Positions 1 through 7,935 are shown, counted from the stretch's first letter. The stretch: 64,000 bases of DNA from Luteimonas vadosa (GCF_039543545.1 NZ_BAABJY010000002.1:558001-622000); one strand, 5' to 3'. Notes: a model not told the origin generated them from the sequence alone. A program made the numbers and translations.

Positions 1-606
1 GAAGAAGTCCCGCCCGAAATCGACCTCGCCATCCTTGCCGCGAGGCAGGTTGGCCAGGTCCAGCGTGGAGACCCGGAACATCTGGCCGGCGCCTTCGGCG
101 TCGGATGTCGTGACGATCGGTGTGTTGACCCAGTAGAAGCCGCGCTCGTGGAAGAACCGGTGCACGGCCTGGGCCAGGCTGTGGCGGATGCGGGTGACGG
201 CCCCGAACAGGTTGGTGCGAGGCCGCAGGTGCGCGACTTCGCGCAGGAACTCCAGCGAGTGGGCCTTGGGCTGGATGGGGTAGGTCTCCGGGTCTTCCAC
301 CCAGCCCACCACCTCGACGCCGTCGGCCTGGATCTCGAAGCCCTGGCCCTTGCCCTGCGATTCCACCAGCGTGCCGCTGGCCTTGATCGCGCACCCGGCG
401 CTGAGGCGGCGCACTTCGGATTCGTAGTTGGGCAGGGTGTCGGGCGCCACCACCTGGATGGTGGCGAAGCAGGAGCCGTCGCTCACGTTGATGAAGCTCA
501 GCCCCGCCTTGGAGTCGCGCCGGGTCCGGACCCAGCCGCGGACGGTGACCTCGCCCCCGACGGGCAGCCTGCCCGCGAGCGCATGTTCGACGCTGACCAC
601 CGTCAT
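1..606 (-). CDS. asnS: Asparaginyl-tRNA synthetase, N-terminal part (runs off the window)
   Basis: Class II aminoacyl-tRNA synthetase that charges tRNA-Asn with asparagine in the cytoplasm. The 202 visible codons begin MTVVSVEHALAG and cover the N-terminal OB-fold anticodon-binding domain (VTVRGWVRTRRDSKAGLSF), then the start of the catalytic core (RTNLFGAVTRIRHSLAQAVH, followed by the FFHERGFYWVNTPIVT segment of motif 1). The KAGLSFINVSDGSC stretch is typical of AsnRS rather than AspRS. The C-terminal catalytic half with motifs 2 and 3 lies left of base 1. It is divergent from erpA with a 91-bp gap. A TAAACT-like -10 may sit at about 657-662 on the minus strand, but I found no good -35. Confidence 0.95.
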   Translation of the reverse strand, partial: MTVVSVEHALAGRLPVGGEVTVRGWVRTRRDSKAGLSFINVSDGSCFATIQVVAPDTLPNYESEVRRLSAGCAIKASGTLVESQGKGQGFEIQADGVEVVGWVEDPETYPIQPKAHSLEFLREVAHLRPRTNLFGAVTRIRHSLAQAVHRFFHERGFYWVNTPIVTTSDAEGAGQMFRVSTLDLANLPRGKDGEVDFGRDFF

Positions 607-685
607 GCCTTGAATCCTTGCAGAGGGGAACCGAGATAGGGAGGGTCGTTCCGTGCAGTTTACCGAACCCCCGCACGCCACCGGG

Positions 686-697
686 TAGAATTGTCCC
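686..697 (+). promoter_or_regulatory. -10 box directly before the erpA start (leaderless transcript likely)
   Basis: TAGAAT at 686-691 ends six bases before the ATG at 698, so RNA would be expected to start at or within a base of the start codon. There is no purine-rich SD sequence before this ATG, which fits a leaderless message. No convincing -35 is spaced 16-18 bp upstream. Confidence 0.45.
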
Positions 698-1039
698 ATG
701 CCGATCCGTCTTGCCCCCGCCGCGCTGAGCCGCGTCCAGAGCTATCTTGCCGAGTCCAGCGACGCGCTGGGCCTGCGTTTCGGCGTGCGCCGCACCGGAT
801 GTTCGGGCTGGAGCTACGTCGTCGACCTGGCGCGCGAGTCGCGCGAAGGGGACACCGTCTTCGAACAGGATGGCGTGCGCATCCACGTCGACTCGGAGAG
901 CCTGGGTCTGGTCGATGGCACCGAGATCGACTTCCTCAAGCAGGGATTGAACGAGCAGTTCGTGTTCCGCAACCCGAATGTCTCGGCCGAGTGCGGGTGC
1001 GGCGAGAGCTTCACCACGGACGCCGACAAGGCTGCCTGA
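698..1039 (+). CDS. erpA: Iron-sulfur cluster insertion protein, HesB/IscA family (ErpA-like)
   Basis: A-type carrier that receives Fe-S clusters from the scaffold and delivers them to apo-enzymes. The 113-residue length is normal for the family. All three cluster-binding cysteines are present: C35 in RRTGCSGWSY, and C99 and C101 in the C-terminal SAECGCGESF motif. ErpA and IscA cannot be separated with certainty from sequence alone. ErpA is preferred because the gene stands alone next to asnS and not inside an isc operon. The start has no SD and probably lies at the 5' end of the RNA. Confidence 0.85.
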   Translation: MPIRLAPAALSRVQSYLAESSDALGLRFGVRRTGCSGWSYVVDLARESREGDTVFEQDGVRIHVDSESLGLVDGTEIDFLKQGLNEQFVFRNPNVSAECGCGESFTTDADKAA

Positions 1040-1147
1040 GGCTTTTCGTAGGGTGGCCACAGGGCCCCGGCGACCCCTCCCGGCCCGGCCGGGAGCGCTG
1101 GCCGCGATGCCGCTAGACTCCCGGAGACCGTCCCCGGGGAGCCCGCA

Positions 1148-2929
1148 ATGATCCGAGTCCTGCTGTCCGTCGCCTTTTACTTGTTGCTCGCCGCCGGCCC
1201 GCTGCAGGCGCAGGACGCCGGCCAACCGCCACGCAATGCCCAGGCAATCGCGCTACACGCCCTGTTCGACGCCGAATGGGAGCGCGACATGCGCGAATCG
1301 CCGGAAACGGCAACCTACCGGGGCGACGACCGCTACAACGACCGCTGGACCGATATCAGCCTCGCTGCCATCGAGCGCCGCCAGGCCGAGGACCGGGCCG
1401 TCCTGGCGCGGCTGGAGGCCATAGACCGCTCGGCCCTCTCGGTCGAGGACCGGCTAAGCTACGACGTGTTCCTGTGGCAACAGCGCAAGGCGGTCGAGCG
1501 GCAGAAGTACAAGGAGTTCCAGCGCGCGGTCAGCCAGCGCGGCGGGATCCAGAACGCCGAGAACATCGCCGAGGTCCTCAGGTTCCGTTCGGCGAAGGAC
1601 TACCGCGACTGGCTTGCGCGGATGCGGGCCATTCCACGGCAGGTCGCCGACACCACGGCATTGCTGCGGGAGGGGGCCGCCGCCGGGAACGTCCCGCCGC
1701 GCGTGCTGATGCAGCGCGTCCCGGACCAGGTGAACGCGCAGATCGTCGAAGATCCCGCCAGCAGCCCGTTCTACAAGGCCTTCGCCGACATGCCGGCGGA
1801 CCTGCCCGCCGCCGAAAGGGCAGCTTTGCAGGCAGAGGCGCGCGAGGTGATCTCCGGCCAGATCATCCCCGCGTATCGCCGGTTCAAGGCGTTCTTCGTG
1901 GACGAATACCTGCCGGCGACCCGCGAGACCATCGCCGCGGCCGACCTTCCCGACGGGAAGGCCTACTACGACTTCCTCGCCGCGACATTCACCACCACGG
2001 ACCTGACCGCCGACCGGATCCATGCCATCGGCCTGCAGGAGGTGGCACGCATCCGCGGCGAGATGGAGCAGGTCCGCCGCGAGGTCGGCTTCGAGGGCGG
2101 CTTGCCCGAATTCTTCGACCACTTGCGCACCGATCCCAGGTTCTTCCACGAGTCGCCCGAATCGCTCCTGGAGGCCTACCAGGCGATGTCGAAACGCATC
2201 GACCCGGAACTGGTGAAGGTCTTCCGGATCATCCCGCGCCTGCCGTACGGCGTCCGCCCGATCCCCGACAACATCGCGCCCGACACCACGACGGCCTATT
2301 ACCAGCCGGGCGCCCTAGATGGCACCCGCCCGGGCTATTACTACGTCAACCTCTACCGGCCCGAAGTGCGCCCGAAGTGGGAAATGATGGCGCTTTCGCT
2401 GCACGAGGCAGTGCCGGGACACCACTTCCAATATGCGCGGAGCATGGAGCTGGCCGAAGTCCCGAAATTCCGGCGAGGGGGCGGCTTCACCGCCTTCGGA
2501 GAAGGCTGGGGCCTGTATGCGGAGCGCCTGGGTTACGACATGGGCCTCTACGACGACCCCTACGACCGCATGGGCCAACTGGCGTATGACATGTGGCGCG
2601 CCGTTCGCCTGGTGGTCGATACCGGCATGCACAGCAAGGGCTGGAGCCGTGACCGCGCCATCGCCTACTTCATGGACAACGCGCCCAAGACCGAGCAGGA
2701 CATCGTCAACGAAATCGACCGCTACATCGGCTGGCCCGGGCAGGCCCTGGCCTACAAGATCGGCCAGCTGAAGATCTCCGAACTCCGGGAACGGGCCAGC
2801 AAGCGCCTGGGAGGGAAATTCGACCTGAGGGACTTCAACGACGCCGTGCTCGCGATCGGGTCCGTCCCGCTGGACGTCCTGGAGGCCCATATCGACGCCT
2901 GGGTGGACCAGCGCGCCCGCCAGCCCTAG
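1148..2929 (+). CDS. Secreted DUF885 family protein, putative zinc hydrolase
   Basis: A 593-residue member of DUF885, a family related to M32-type metallopeptidases whose substrates are mostly unknown. A Sec signal peptide is evident (MIRVLLSVAFYLLLAAGPLQA, cut near QAQ), so the protein is periplasmic or secreted. The mature part carries the HExxxGH zinc motif (HEAVPGH, H419), followed by a FGEGWGLYAE segment that probably gives the third ligand. The start has an SD (GGGGAG) and a TAGACT -10-like element about 30 bp upstream. It stands alone and is followed by a stem-loop at 2951-2978. The zinc peptidase fold is inferred; the physiological substrate cannot be read from the sequence. Confidence 0.85.
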   Translation: MIRVLLSVAFYLLLAAGPLQAQDAGQPPRNAQAIALHALFDAEWERDMRESPETATYRGDDRYNDRWTDISLAAIERRQAEDRAVLARLEAIDRSALSVEDRLSYDVFLWQQRKAVERQKYKEFQRAVSQRGGIQNAENIAEVLRFRSAKDYRDWLARMRAIPRQVADTTALLREGAAAGNVPPRVLMQRVPDQVNAQIVEDPASSPFYKAFADMPADLPAAERAALQAEAREVISGQIIPAYRRFKAFFVDEYLPATRETIAAADLPDGKAYYDFLAATFTTTDLTADRIHAIGLQEVARIRGEMEQVRREVGFEGGLPEFFDHLRTDPRFFHESPESLLEAYQAMSKRIDPELVKVFRIIPRLPYGVRPIPDNIAPDTTTAYYQPGALDGTRPGYYYVNLYRPEVRPKWEMMALSLHEAVPGHHFQYARSMELAEVPKFRRGGGFTAFGEGWGLYAERLGYDMGLYDDPYDRMGQLAYDMWRAVRLVVDTGMHSKGWSRDRAIAYFMDNAPKTEQDIVNEIDRYIGWPGQALAYKIGQLKISELRERASKRLGGKFDLRDFNDAVLAIGSVPLDVLEAHIDAWVDQRARQP

Positions 2930-2950
2930 GCGGAGGGACAGGGCAGGGGA

Positions 2951-2978
2951 GACAAGCCGCCGGACCTCCGGCGGTGTC
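2951..2978 (+). terminator. Stem-loop after the DUF885 gene
   Basis: CCGCCGGA (2957-2964) and TCCGGCGG (2967-2974) form an 8-bp perfect stem, extended by GACA/TGTC outside an AG bulge. There is no T-tract, so termination is likely but weak or factor-assisted. Confidence 0.45.
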
Positions 2979-3047
2979 GAAGGGTTGATGCCCCGTGCGG
3001 CGGCCCCCGTCCAGGTCGTCCCCGAAGGGTTACCCCGGACGGGCGAT

Positions 3048-3077
3048 TTGCCTCCAAGCCATTGAACCTGCCATAAT
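3048..3077 (+). promoter_or_regulatory. Candidate promoter of the rpsF-rpsR-rplI operon
   Basis: TTGCCT (3048-3053) and CATAAT (3072-3077) are separated by 18 bp. This would give a leader of about 120 nt before rpsF, long enough for the structured region at 3134-3183. Confidence 0.45.
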
Positions 3078-3133
3078 TTCCGGCTTCCTGCGGGTCCCTG
3101 GCCCGTGCGAAGCCCTTGCCCCACGGCATCCGT

Positions 3134-3183
3134 CCGGATTCGCCGGGGGCTATCCGGGCCCGCGGCGCCTGCGCCGCCGGCCG
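3134..3183 (+). promoter_or_regulatory. Structured rpsF leader, possible S6:S18 autoregulatory site
   Basis: Two hairpins can form just upstream of rpsF. The first is CCGGAT (3134-3139) with ATCCGG (3152-3157). The second is GCGGCG (3162-3167) with CGCCGC (3172-3177) around a CCTG loop, followed on the 3' side by a CCG that could be bulged. In other bacteria the S6:S18 complex represses its own mRNA through a leader hairpin with a bulged CCG. The match here is by position and general shape only. Confidence 0.3.
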
Positions 3184-3202
3184 ATATCCACAAGGAAACA
3201 AC

Positions 3203-3643
3203 ATGCGTCACTACGAAGTCGTGTTCCTGGTCCATCCGGACCAGAGCGAGCAGGTGCCGGCCATGATCGAGCGCTACAAGGGCTTGATCGAGGGCGGCAA
3301 CGGCAAGATCCACCGGCTCGAGGACTGGGGCCGCCGGCAGCTGGCCTACCCGATCAACAACCTGGTGAAGGCCCATTACGTGCTCTTCAACATGGAAGCC
3401 GACCAGGCGGTTCTCGACGAGCTGGTCGAGACCTTCCGTTTCAACGACGCGATCCTGCGCCACCTGGTCATGCGCCGCGACGAGGCCGAGACGGAGCAGT
3501 CGCTGATCATGAAGAACAAGGACGACAAGGGCGACAAGCCCGAGCGCACCGAGCGCAAGCGCCGCGACAACGACGACGGCGCGAAGGCCGACGACAACGA
3601 TTCCTCGGACGATGAGTCCGACGACAACGCCGAAGCCGCCTGA
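3203..3643 (+). CDS. rpsF: Small-subunit ribosomal protein S6
   Basis: Ribosomal protein bS6, which binds the 16S central domain as a heterodimer with S18. The N-terminus MRHYEVVFLVHPDQSEQVP and the GRRQLAYPI segment are characteristic. The start at 3203 follows an AAGGAAA SD at 3192-3198, so the in-frame extension from 3116 is not used. At 146 residues it is long because of a charged C-terminal tail from about residue 100, rich in Asp, Lys and Arg and ending in a run of acidic residues. Such tails are common and poorly conserved. rpsR follows after 11 bp. Confidence 0.95.
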   Translation: MRHYEVVFLVHPDQSEQVPAMIERYKGLIEGGNGKIHRLEDWGRRQLAYPINNLVKAHYVLFNMEADQAVLDELVETFRFNDAILRHLVMRRDEAETEQSLIMKNKDDKGDKPERTERKRRDNDDGAKADDNDSSDDESDDNAEAA

Positions 3644-3654
3644 GGAGCCCAGAC

Positions 3655-3885
3655 ATGTCCAAATTCTTCCGCCGCCGCAAGTTCTGCAAGTTCACGGCCG
3701 AGGGCGTCAAGGAGATCGATTACAAGGATCTCAACACCCTGCGCCAGAACCTCACCGACAACGGCAAGATCGTGCCCAGCCGCATCACGGGCACCAAGTC
3801 GAAGTACCAGCGCCAGCTCGCCACTGCCGTCAAGCGTGCGCGTTTCCTGGCCCTGATCCCGTACACCGACAACCACAACGTCTGA
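3655..3885 (+). CDS. rpsR: Small-subunit ribosomal protein S18
   Basis: Ribosomal protein bS18, partner of S6 on the 30S platform. It is 76 residues, the standard size, beginning MSKFFRRRKFCKFTAEGV and containing the conserved IDYKDLNTLRQNLTDNGKI and RITGTKSKYQRQLATAVKRARFLAL segments (given here as consecutive pieces of the core). It is preceded by a GAGGAG SD, lies 11 bp after rpsF and is followed by rplI after a 123-bp spacer with a hairpin. Translation is probably coupled to rpsF. The identification is secure. Confidence 0.96.
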   Translation: MSKFFRRRKFCKFTAEGVKEIDYKDLNTLRQNLTDNGKIVPSRITGTKSKYQRQLATAVKRARFLALIPYTDNHNV

Positions 3886-3889
3886 TGCA

Positions 3890-3922
3890 CCTTGCTCCCT
3901 TCGCGCCAGCGGGGGAGCAAGG
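3890..3922 (+). promoter_or_regulatory. Hairpin between rpsR and rplI
   Basis: CCTTGCTCCC (3890-3899) and GGGAGCAAGG (3913-3922) form a perfect 10-bp stem with a 13-nt loop, starting five bases after the rpsR stop. No T-tract follows. It may be an RNA-processing or partial-termination element that sets S6/S18 against L9 levels; that role is a guess. Confidence 0.4.
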
Positions 3923-4008
3923 CCCAGGCCCCGTCCATTCGGACAGCCAAAGTTGCGGCATCTCCTGCCGCTAACGAATCATGCCCAACACGGGCACGGG
4001 AGCACACC

Positions 4009-4461
4009 ATGGAACTGATCCTGCTGCAGAAAGTGAACAAGCTCGGAAACCTCGGCGACAAGGTCAAGGTCAAGCCGGGTTACGGCCGCAACTTCCTCGT
4101 CCCGCAGGGCAAGGCAGTGCCGGCGAGCGCGGAAAACATCGCCGAGTTCGAGGCCAAGCGCGCCGACTACGAAGCCAAGGCCAAGCAGGCCAGCGACGAG
4201 GCGCAGGTGCGCCTGGCCAAGCTCGAAGGCGCCAGCGTCACCATCTACGCCAACGCTTCCGCCGAAGGCAAGCTGTACGGCTCGGTCGGGCCGCGCGACA
4301 TCGCGGAGGCGCTGACCAAGGCCGGTACCCCCGTGGAGAAGTCCGAGGTGGTGATGGGCGAGGGTGCGTTCCGTACCGTCGGGGAGTTCGAGGTCATCGT
4401 GCACCTGCACGCCGATGCCGAGACCCCGGTCAAGGTCATCGTGGCGCCCGAGGCTGCGTAA
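4009..4461 (+). CDS. rplI: Large-subunit ribosomal protein L9
   Basis: Ribosomal protein bL9, a 50S protein that reaches toward the neighbouring ribosome and helps maintain reading frame. The N-terminal domain MELILLQKVNKLGNLGD and the GYGRNFLVPQGKAVPA loop are diagnostic. The following helix (about residues 42-75, rich in Ala, Glu and Lys) links to the C-terminal domain that contains GSVGPRDIAEAL. The start at 4009 gives 150 residues, close to the usual 149, so the longer frame from 3892 is rejected. It is the last gene of the rpsF-rpsR-rplI unit and ends at a strong stem-loop. Confidence 0.96.
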   Translation: MELILLQKVNKLGNLGDKVKVKPGYGRNFLVPQGKAVPASAENIAEFEAKRADYEAKAKQASDEAQVRLAKLEGASVTIYANASAEGKLYGSVGPRDIAEALTKAGTPVEKSEVVMGEGAFRTVGEFEVIVHLHADAETPVKVIVAPEAA

Positions 4462-4482
4462 GCGCGCCTCGCAAGTGTCGAT

Positions 4483-4516
4483 GGAACGGGCGCCGCGAGG
4501 CGCCCGTTCCGTTTGC
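4483..4516 (+). terminator. Terminator stem-loop after rplI
   Basis: GGAACGGGCGCC (4483-4494) and GGCGCCCGTTCC (4499-4510) form a perfect 12-bp stem around a GCGA loop, followed by GTTTGC. The stem is very stable, though the T-run is short. Confidence 0.7.
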
Positions 4517-5305
4517 GGGTTGCGATTCGAGGATTGGCGGGTAGACGCTGGCGCAGGGCGGTTTACCTGATCGAGATGCGTTTCTTCTTCGGCGAGTTCA
4601 TTTCCCTGGTTGACGCGAAGAAATACCCGAGGGCGAACGTTCATCCCGAACCGGCAAACCCTGTGGCATCGATGCCGGGAGTCGTCGACAGGGCAGGAAG
4701 GGAGCAGGTGTCGTCATTGCTTCCAAGCGCATTGCGCCGCGGCTCGCTCGACAGCTGCTGGGCCTTGACGCCTGGCGTGTTTGGAGAACAGCGCGCAACC
4801 ATGCGCGCCGCCGGGCCTGCGCATGTCGGCGATGCCTGCCTGCACCGGGGAAATGCACGCGAAGTTGCAGTGCGCTGTTGATGTTTCGGCACAGGCGCAC
4901 CCGTTCGCATTGCGCAGTTCCGTTGGGCGGCGGGCATGAATGGCCGTTTTCCTGCCGGGCCAGGCGTGGTGAGTCGGAAAACCCCCGCGACAACTCCGTG
5001 GGCAGGGGTGCCTTCTCCAGGCAAGCGGTTTTTTCCTCGGTTCGTTCCTTCGTGGCGAACGAAAGAAATCAACTCCCGCGCTGGCGCGAAACGCTGCCTG
5101 CGTGTTCGCTCCAGGGTCCAGTAACCGGATCGTCGCCAGTCTCACCCCACGAGATCGGTCCGCGCTATCAAATAATCGATTTATCCACAGCTTGTTCCGT
5201 CGCGTGCCCACAGGCCGGGGGACTAGGATGACCGCTCGAGTACACGCACAGGGTCGCCAAGACGGCTCGATACATGCCGGCGACGGCAGGGGAATCACGC
5301 AGTTG
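4517..5305. other. Gene-poor gap between rplI and dnaB
   Basis: About 790 bp with no credible protein gene. Frames of about 120-190 codons stay open on both strands, but none has an SD, a recognisable domain or a biased codon pattern, and they overlap each other. The sequence looks less GC-rich than its surroundings. It contains a TTCGTTC...GAACGAA inverted repeat (5041-5063), an AT-rich patch near 5167-5189 and a perfect DnaA box at 5181. It may hold a decayed or repeated element, or the dnaB control region. Confidence 0.5.
5181..5189 (+). promoter_or_regulatory. Perfect DnaA box upstream of dnaB
   Basis: TTATCCACA matches the strong E. coli DnaA-binding consensus at all nine positions. It sits in a locally AT-rich stretch (AAATAATCGATTTATCC) 117 bp before the chosen dnaB start. 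DnaA-ATP could control dnaB transcription here. A single box and the lack of an AT-rich unwinding region argue against an origin. Confidence 0.6.
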
Positions 5306-6721
5306 ATGAGCGCACGACCGGGCTTCCGGCAAGACGGCCCTACCCATTCCGCGCGCGGGGATGGGCGGATCGAGCAGTTGCGGGTGCCGCCTCAGTCGGT
5401 GGAGGCGGAACAGGCCGTCCTCGGCGGCCTGATGCTGGCCCCGGACGCCTACGACCGTATCGCTGACCAGCTGGTCGAGCTCGACTTCTACCGCCGCGAC
5501 CACCAGTTGATCTACCGGGCAATCCGCGAGCTGGCCGAGAAAAGCCGACCCTACGACGCGGTGACGCTGGGCGAATGGTTCGAATCCCAGGGCTTGGCCG
5601 AGCAGGTCGCCGGAGGCGCCTACCTGGTCGAACTGGCCAGCACCACGCCATCGGCTGCAAACATCAAGGCCTACGCCGACATCGTTCGCGACAAGGCGGT
5701 ATTGCGCCAGCTGATCGAGGTTGGTACCGGCATCGTCAACGACGGTTTCCAGCCGGATGGCCGGGACAGCGGGGAGATCCTGGCCCGCGCCGAGCAGGAA
5801 GTTTTCGCCATCGCGGAGGCCGGCGCGCGCGGACGCAGCGATTTCGTCGCGGTCAACACCGCGATGGCGGAGGCCTTCGATGTCCTGCAGACGCGCTACG
5901 CCAACGGCGGCGGGATCACGGGCCTGCCCACCGGTTATGCCGAGTTCGACGAGATGACCGCGGGCTTGCAGCCGACGGACCTGATCATCCTCGCGGCGCG
6001 TCCGGCGATGGGCAAGACCACGCTGGCGCTCAACATCGCCGAATATGCGGCGATCAAGACCAAGAAGGCGGTCGCCGTCTTCTCCATGGAAATGTCGGCC
6101 AGCCAGCTGGCGCTGCGCCTGATCTCGGCCAATGGCCGCGTCAACGCCACCCGCCTGCGCACGGGCCAACTGGAGGACGAGGACTGGAGCCGGGTGACCA
6201 GCGCGATCCGCATGCTCAAGGAATCGAAGATCTTCATCGACGACACGCCCGCGCTGTCGCCGGAGGTCCTGCGCGCCAAGGCCCGGCGGCTCAAGCGGGA
6301 GCATGACGTCGGCCTGATCGTCATCGACTACCTGCAGCTGATGGCGGTGCCGGGCAACAGCGAGAACCGGGCGACCGAGATCTCCGAGATCTCGCGCTCG
6401 CTCAAGGCCCTGGCCAAGGAACTGAACGTGCCGGTCATCGCGCTGTCACAGCTCAACCGTTCGCTGGAAACCCGCACGGACAAGCGGCCGGTGATGGCGG
6501 ACCTGCGCGAGTCCGGCGCGATCGAGCAGGACGCCGACGTCATCGTCTTCATCTACCGCGACGAGTACTACAACAAGGAAAGCTCGCCCGACAAGGGTCT
6601 CGCGGAGATCATCATCGGCAAGCAGCGCAACGGCCCGACCGGTTCGATCAAGCTGAAGTTCTTCGGCGAGTACACGCGTTTCGACAACCTCGCGCACGAT
6701 TCCGTGGGAAGCTTCGAATAG
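5306..6721 (+). CDS. dnaB: Replicative DNA helicase DnaB
   Basis: Hexameric 5'-3' helicase that unwinds DNA at the replication fork and recruits primase. The start at 5306 (MSARPGFRQDG) gives 471 residues, the family length; an ATG at 5228 would add 26 unusual residues. The N-terminal domain has PPQSVEAEQAVLGGLML. The RecA-like core has Walker A (RPAMGKTTLALN, Lys-Thr near residue 237), Walker B (LIVIDYLQLM) and the H4 SQLNRSLETR arginine region. The ending GSIKLKFFGEYTRFDNLA is typical. A DnaA box lies upstream, and a weak GCCGG/CCGGC hairpin follows the stop. Confidence 0.96.
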   Translation: MSARPGFRQDGPTHSARGDGRIEQLRVPPQSVEAEQAVLGGLMLAPDAYDRIADQLVELDFYRRDHQLIYRAIRELAEKSRPYDAVTLGEWFESQGLAEQVAGGAYLVELASTTPSAANIKAYADIVRDKAVLRQLIEVGTGIVNDGFQPDGRDSGEILARAEQEVFAIAEAGARGRSDFVAVNTAMAEAFDVLQTRYANGGGITGLPTGYAEFDEMTAGLQPTDLIILAARPAMGKTTLALNIAEYAAIKTKKAVAVFSMEMSASQLALRLISANGRVNATRLRTGQLEDEDWSRVTSAIRMLKESKIFIDDTPALSPEVLRAKARRLKREHDVGLIVIDYLQLMAVPGNSENRATEISEISRSLKALAKELNVPVIALSQLNRSLETRTDKRPVMADLRESGAIEQDADVIVFIYRDEYYNKESSPDKGLAEIIIGKQRNGPTGSIKLKFFGEYTRFDNLAHDSVGSFE

Positions 6722-6828
6722 CCGGTCTGGCCGGCACCGGAACCGAGGGTCTCCAGCCCGTTGACGCCAGGCGCCGGAGGGGAGGTGCCGAACCGCTTCC
6801 GGACTGCACATTGCACGCGAGCGCCCGC

Positions 6829-6840
6829 TAGACTTCCGGC
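6829..6840 (+). promoter_or_regulatory. -10 box directly before the alr start
   Basis: TAGACT at 6829-6834 ends six bases before the ATG at 6841, the same geometry as at erpA and dapB. There is no SD. The message is probably leaderless. A TTGCAC lies only 12 bp upstream of the -10, too close to be a normal -35. Confidence 0.4.
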
Positions 6841-7935
6841 ATGGCCCGACCCACTTTCGCCACGATCCATGCAGATGCACTGCGCCATAACCTGGCCGTG
6901 CTCCGCGCGGTGGCACCCGCCAGCCGGTTGATGGCCGTGGTGAAGGCCGATGGGTACGGCCATGGCCTGGAGCGGGTCGCCAGGTCGCTCTCGTCGGCCG
7001 ATGCCTTCGGGGTTGCCTCGCTGTCCGATGCCGAGCGATTGCGGGCAGCGGGCCACGAGCATCCCATCGTGCTGCTGTCGGGGTTCGACGCCCCCGAGGA
7101 CCTGCCGCGCATGTCCCAACTCTCGGTGCAGACCGTGGTCCATGACGCGAACCAGCTCGAGATGCTCGGGCAGGCCACGGCCCTCGCGGCGCCCATCCGG
7201 TGCTGGTTGAAGGTCGACACGGGCATGCATCGCCTCGGCTTCGCTCCGGAAGAAGTGCGGGAAGCGCATTCGCGCCTGGAGGCGATGCCCAGCGTGGATG
7301 CGGAGGTCGTGCTGATGACCCATTTCGCCAGTTCCGACGCGCTCCCGGCCTCCACCGCGGACGACGGACAGACACGGGCGCAACTCAATGCATTCGCGGC
7401 CAGCACGGAGGGCCTTGCCGGACCCCGTTCGCTCGCCAACTCGGCAGCCGTGCTGGGCTGGCCGCAGTCCCACGGCGACTGGATCCGGCCGGGTGGGGCG
7501 TTGTTCGGCATGTCCGTGGTGGCCGGCAGTCCCGGGGCTGCGTTCGGGCTGCGTCCGGCGATGACCCTGGGAACCCGCTTGCTTGCCGTGAAGCGAATCC
7601 GTCGCGGGGAGCGGGTCGGGTATGGGGGGGCCTGGACCTGTCCCGAAGACATGCCGATCGGTGTCGCCGCCATCGGTTATGGCGATGGCTACCCGCGACT
7701 CGCACCCGCCGGGACCCCGGCGCTGGTCGACGGCCGACCTGCACGCGTGATCGGGCGCGTCTCGATGGACCTGATGACGCTGGACCTTCGCGATTGTCCG
7801 GCGGCGGTGGCCGGGGCTCCGGTGACCCTTTGGGGAACCGGGCTGCCGATCGAGACCGTGGCCGAATCCGCTGGAACGATCGCGTACGAATTGTCGTGTT
7901 CGGTCACACGCCGGGTGCGTTTCATCGACGATTGA
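6841..7935 (+). CDS. alr: Alanine racemase
   Basis: PLP enzyme that interconverts L- and D-alanine and supplies D-Ala for peptidoglycan. The 364 residues form the usual two domains. The PLP-binding lysine K35 is in AVVKADGYGHG at the start of the TIM barrel. The second catalytic base is probably Y261 in ERVGYGGAW of the C-terminal beta domain, with the conserved AIGYGDGYPR nearby. GRVSMDLMTLDL near the C-terminus is also family-typical. It lies 119 bp after dnaB. The dnaB-alr order is common in related gammaproteobacteria. Confidence 0.95.
   Translation: MARPTFATIHADALRHNLAVLRAVAPASRLMAVVKADGYGHGLERVARSLSSADAFGVASLSDAERLRAAGHEHPIVLLSGFDAPEDLPRMSQLSVQTVVHDANQLEMLGQATALAAPIRCWLKVDTGMHRLGFAPEEVREAHSRLEAMPSVDAEVVLMTHFASSDALPASTADDGQTRAQLNAFAASTEGLAGPRSLANSAAVLGWPQSHGDWIRPGGALFGMSVVAGSPGAAFGLRPAMTLGTRLLAVKRIRRGERVGYGGAWTCPEDMPIGVAAIGYGDGYPRLAPAGTPALVDGRPARVIGRVSMDLMTLDLRDCPAAVAGAPVTLWGTGLPIETVAESAGTIAYELSCSVTRRVRFIDD

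Noticed and set aside
2315..3463. 382-codon minus-strand frame
   Set aside because: Antisense to the DUF885 gene and rpsF. No start context or domain; a GC-rich shadow.
5041..5063. TTCGTTC/GAACGAA repeat as a replication origin element
   Set aside because: Only one DnaA box is nearby and there is no cluster or AT-rich unwinding region, so an origin is not supported.
5102..5305. N-terminal extension of dnaB, including ATG 5228
   Set aside because: The extra residues are not DnaB-like, and the region carries the DnaA box and likely promoter. The family length fits 5306.
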